Position numbers and translations under genes: made by a program | In this document: positions 14,115-14,422 of the stretch, in pieces | How the letters are laid out: every line of letters starts with the position of its first letter | Position numbering within the stretch: position 1 is the stretch's first letter | Notes under the pieces: generated by a model | The model's input: only the letters and a program-made list of their open reading frames with translations | What the model was told of the DNA's origin: nothing | Databases searched by the model: none | Assembly (NCBI GenBank): GCA_964652075.1 | Contig: CAZYZQ010000058.1 | Coordinates: 1 to 14,422, forward strand | Reading direction: 5' to 3' | Origin: CAZYZQ01 sp964652075 | Lineage (GTDB): Bacteria > Bacillota > Clostridia > Oscillospirales > Oscillospiraceae | DNA: 14,422 nucleotides

Positions 14115-14422
14115 TTCACCGCGCCCTCCTTCGCCTTTTTCTTTGCATCAAGCTTCGGGATCAGCCACTGCATGAACGCAATCAGGCAGCCCAGCGTCAA
14201 AAAGCCGCCGAACGGCAGGATCATCATGAGTGCGGGATAGCCCTCGGGGATGAGGCGGATGCCCGTCTCGCCGAAGACGCCGGTGCCGAACGTGCCGTTG
14301 CCCAAAAGCTCGCGCACCACGCACATGATGATGAGCGCCAGCGTATAGCCGATGCCCTGCGCGATGCCGTCGACGGCCGCGCGGCCGACGGAGTGCTTGC
14401 TCGCAAACGCCTCGGCACGGCC
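14111..14422 (-). CDS. rnfE: Rnf complex subunit E (5' end cut by window edge)
   Basis: The frame is open from the window edge to TGA at 14113-14111; 103 codons are visible, about half of the normal protein. The visible part starts GRAEAFASKHSVGRAAVDGI and continues IGYTLALIIMCVVRELLGNG, TFGTGVFGE and PALMMILPFGGFLTLGCLIA, the recognisable second half of RnfE/RsxE, with a Lys-rich C-terminus. The shorter frame beginning at the Met at 14326 is not the true start, because homology continues upstream to the edge. It is an integral membrane subunit paired with RnfA, and its overlap with rnfA indicates one operon running in from beyond the window. Confidence 0.93.
   Translation of the reverse strand, partial: GRAEAFASKHSVGRAAVDGIAQGIGYTLALIIMCVVRELLGNGTFGTGVFGETGIRLIPEGYPALMMILPFGGFLTLGCLIAFMQWLIPKLDAKKKAKEGAVK

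Noticed and set aside
1..14422. tRNA, rRNA, CRISPR array, transposase or phage genes
   Set aside because: None was seen; no spaced direct-repeat array, no cloverleaf with tRNA features and no mobile-element protein in any frame.

Overview
This window looks like chromosome from a GC-rich Gram-positive anaerobe of the Clostridia, most likely an Oscillospiraceae-type gut bacterium. The reasons are strong AGGAGG-type ribosome binding sites, a clostridial-type Rnf complex with a cysteine-rich RnfB, lipoprotein-anchored solute binding, a DUF1292 protein and GC-rich intergenic hairpin repeats. The taxon is an inference; there is no rRNA or other marker gene here. Apart from one repeat-rich gap and a few gene-level oddities, the content is ordinary core metabolism. 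I did not find a convincing new multi-gene system.

Layout. 1-902 (-): 5' part of a lipoprotein substrate-binding protein of an ABC transporter, cut by the window edge. It is divergent from 1076-2107 (+), a MurR/RpiR-type regulator whose reading frame runs on without a stop into a 72-residue helical module that has its own in-frame ATG and Shine-Dalgarno site. 2189-2509 (+): acidic DUF1292 protein with its own promoter and a very strong terminator. 2709-4406 (+): CoA-disulfide/persulfide reductase fused to a rhodanese domain, with promoter and terminator. 4407-4844: no gene; hairpins and a pair of inverted repeat copies (about 70 bp each) facing each other. 4845-5660 (-): lipoprotein of unknown role with a C-terminal Ig-like region. 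5862-7241 (+): citrate synthase, ending at a clear terminator. 7373-8740 and 8745-9443 (+): MATE efflux protein and RadC, 4 bp apart. 9604-10500 and 10550-12457 (+): CPBP-like membrane protein with degenerate catalytic motifs and a TTG start, then glutamine-dependent NAD synthetase. 12458-12679: convergent gap with hairpins. 12680-14422 (-): rnfB, rnfA and the 3' part of rnfE.

How the genes fit together. The regulator at 1076 is placed to control the divergent uptake gene, and an inverted repeat in the shared AT-rich gap is a candidate operator. The Rnf genes encode part of a membrane complex that moves electrons from ferredoxin to NAD+ and pumps ions; NadE makes the NAD pool, citrate synthase feeds acetyl-CoA into citrate, and the reductase-rhodanese protein uses NAD(P)H to handle low-molecular-weight disulfides or persulfides. 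These are redox housekeeping functions of a fermenting anaerobe rather than one operon. The observations most worth a second look are the regulator/small-protein fusion with internal start, the inverted-repeat element at 4569-4802, and the CPBP-like protein that has lost its catalytic residues.
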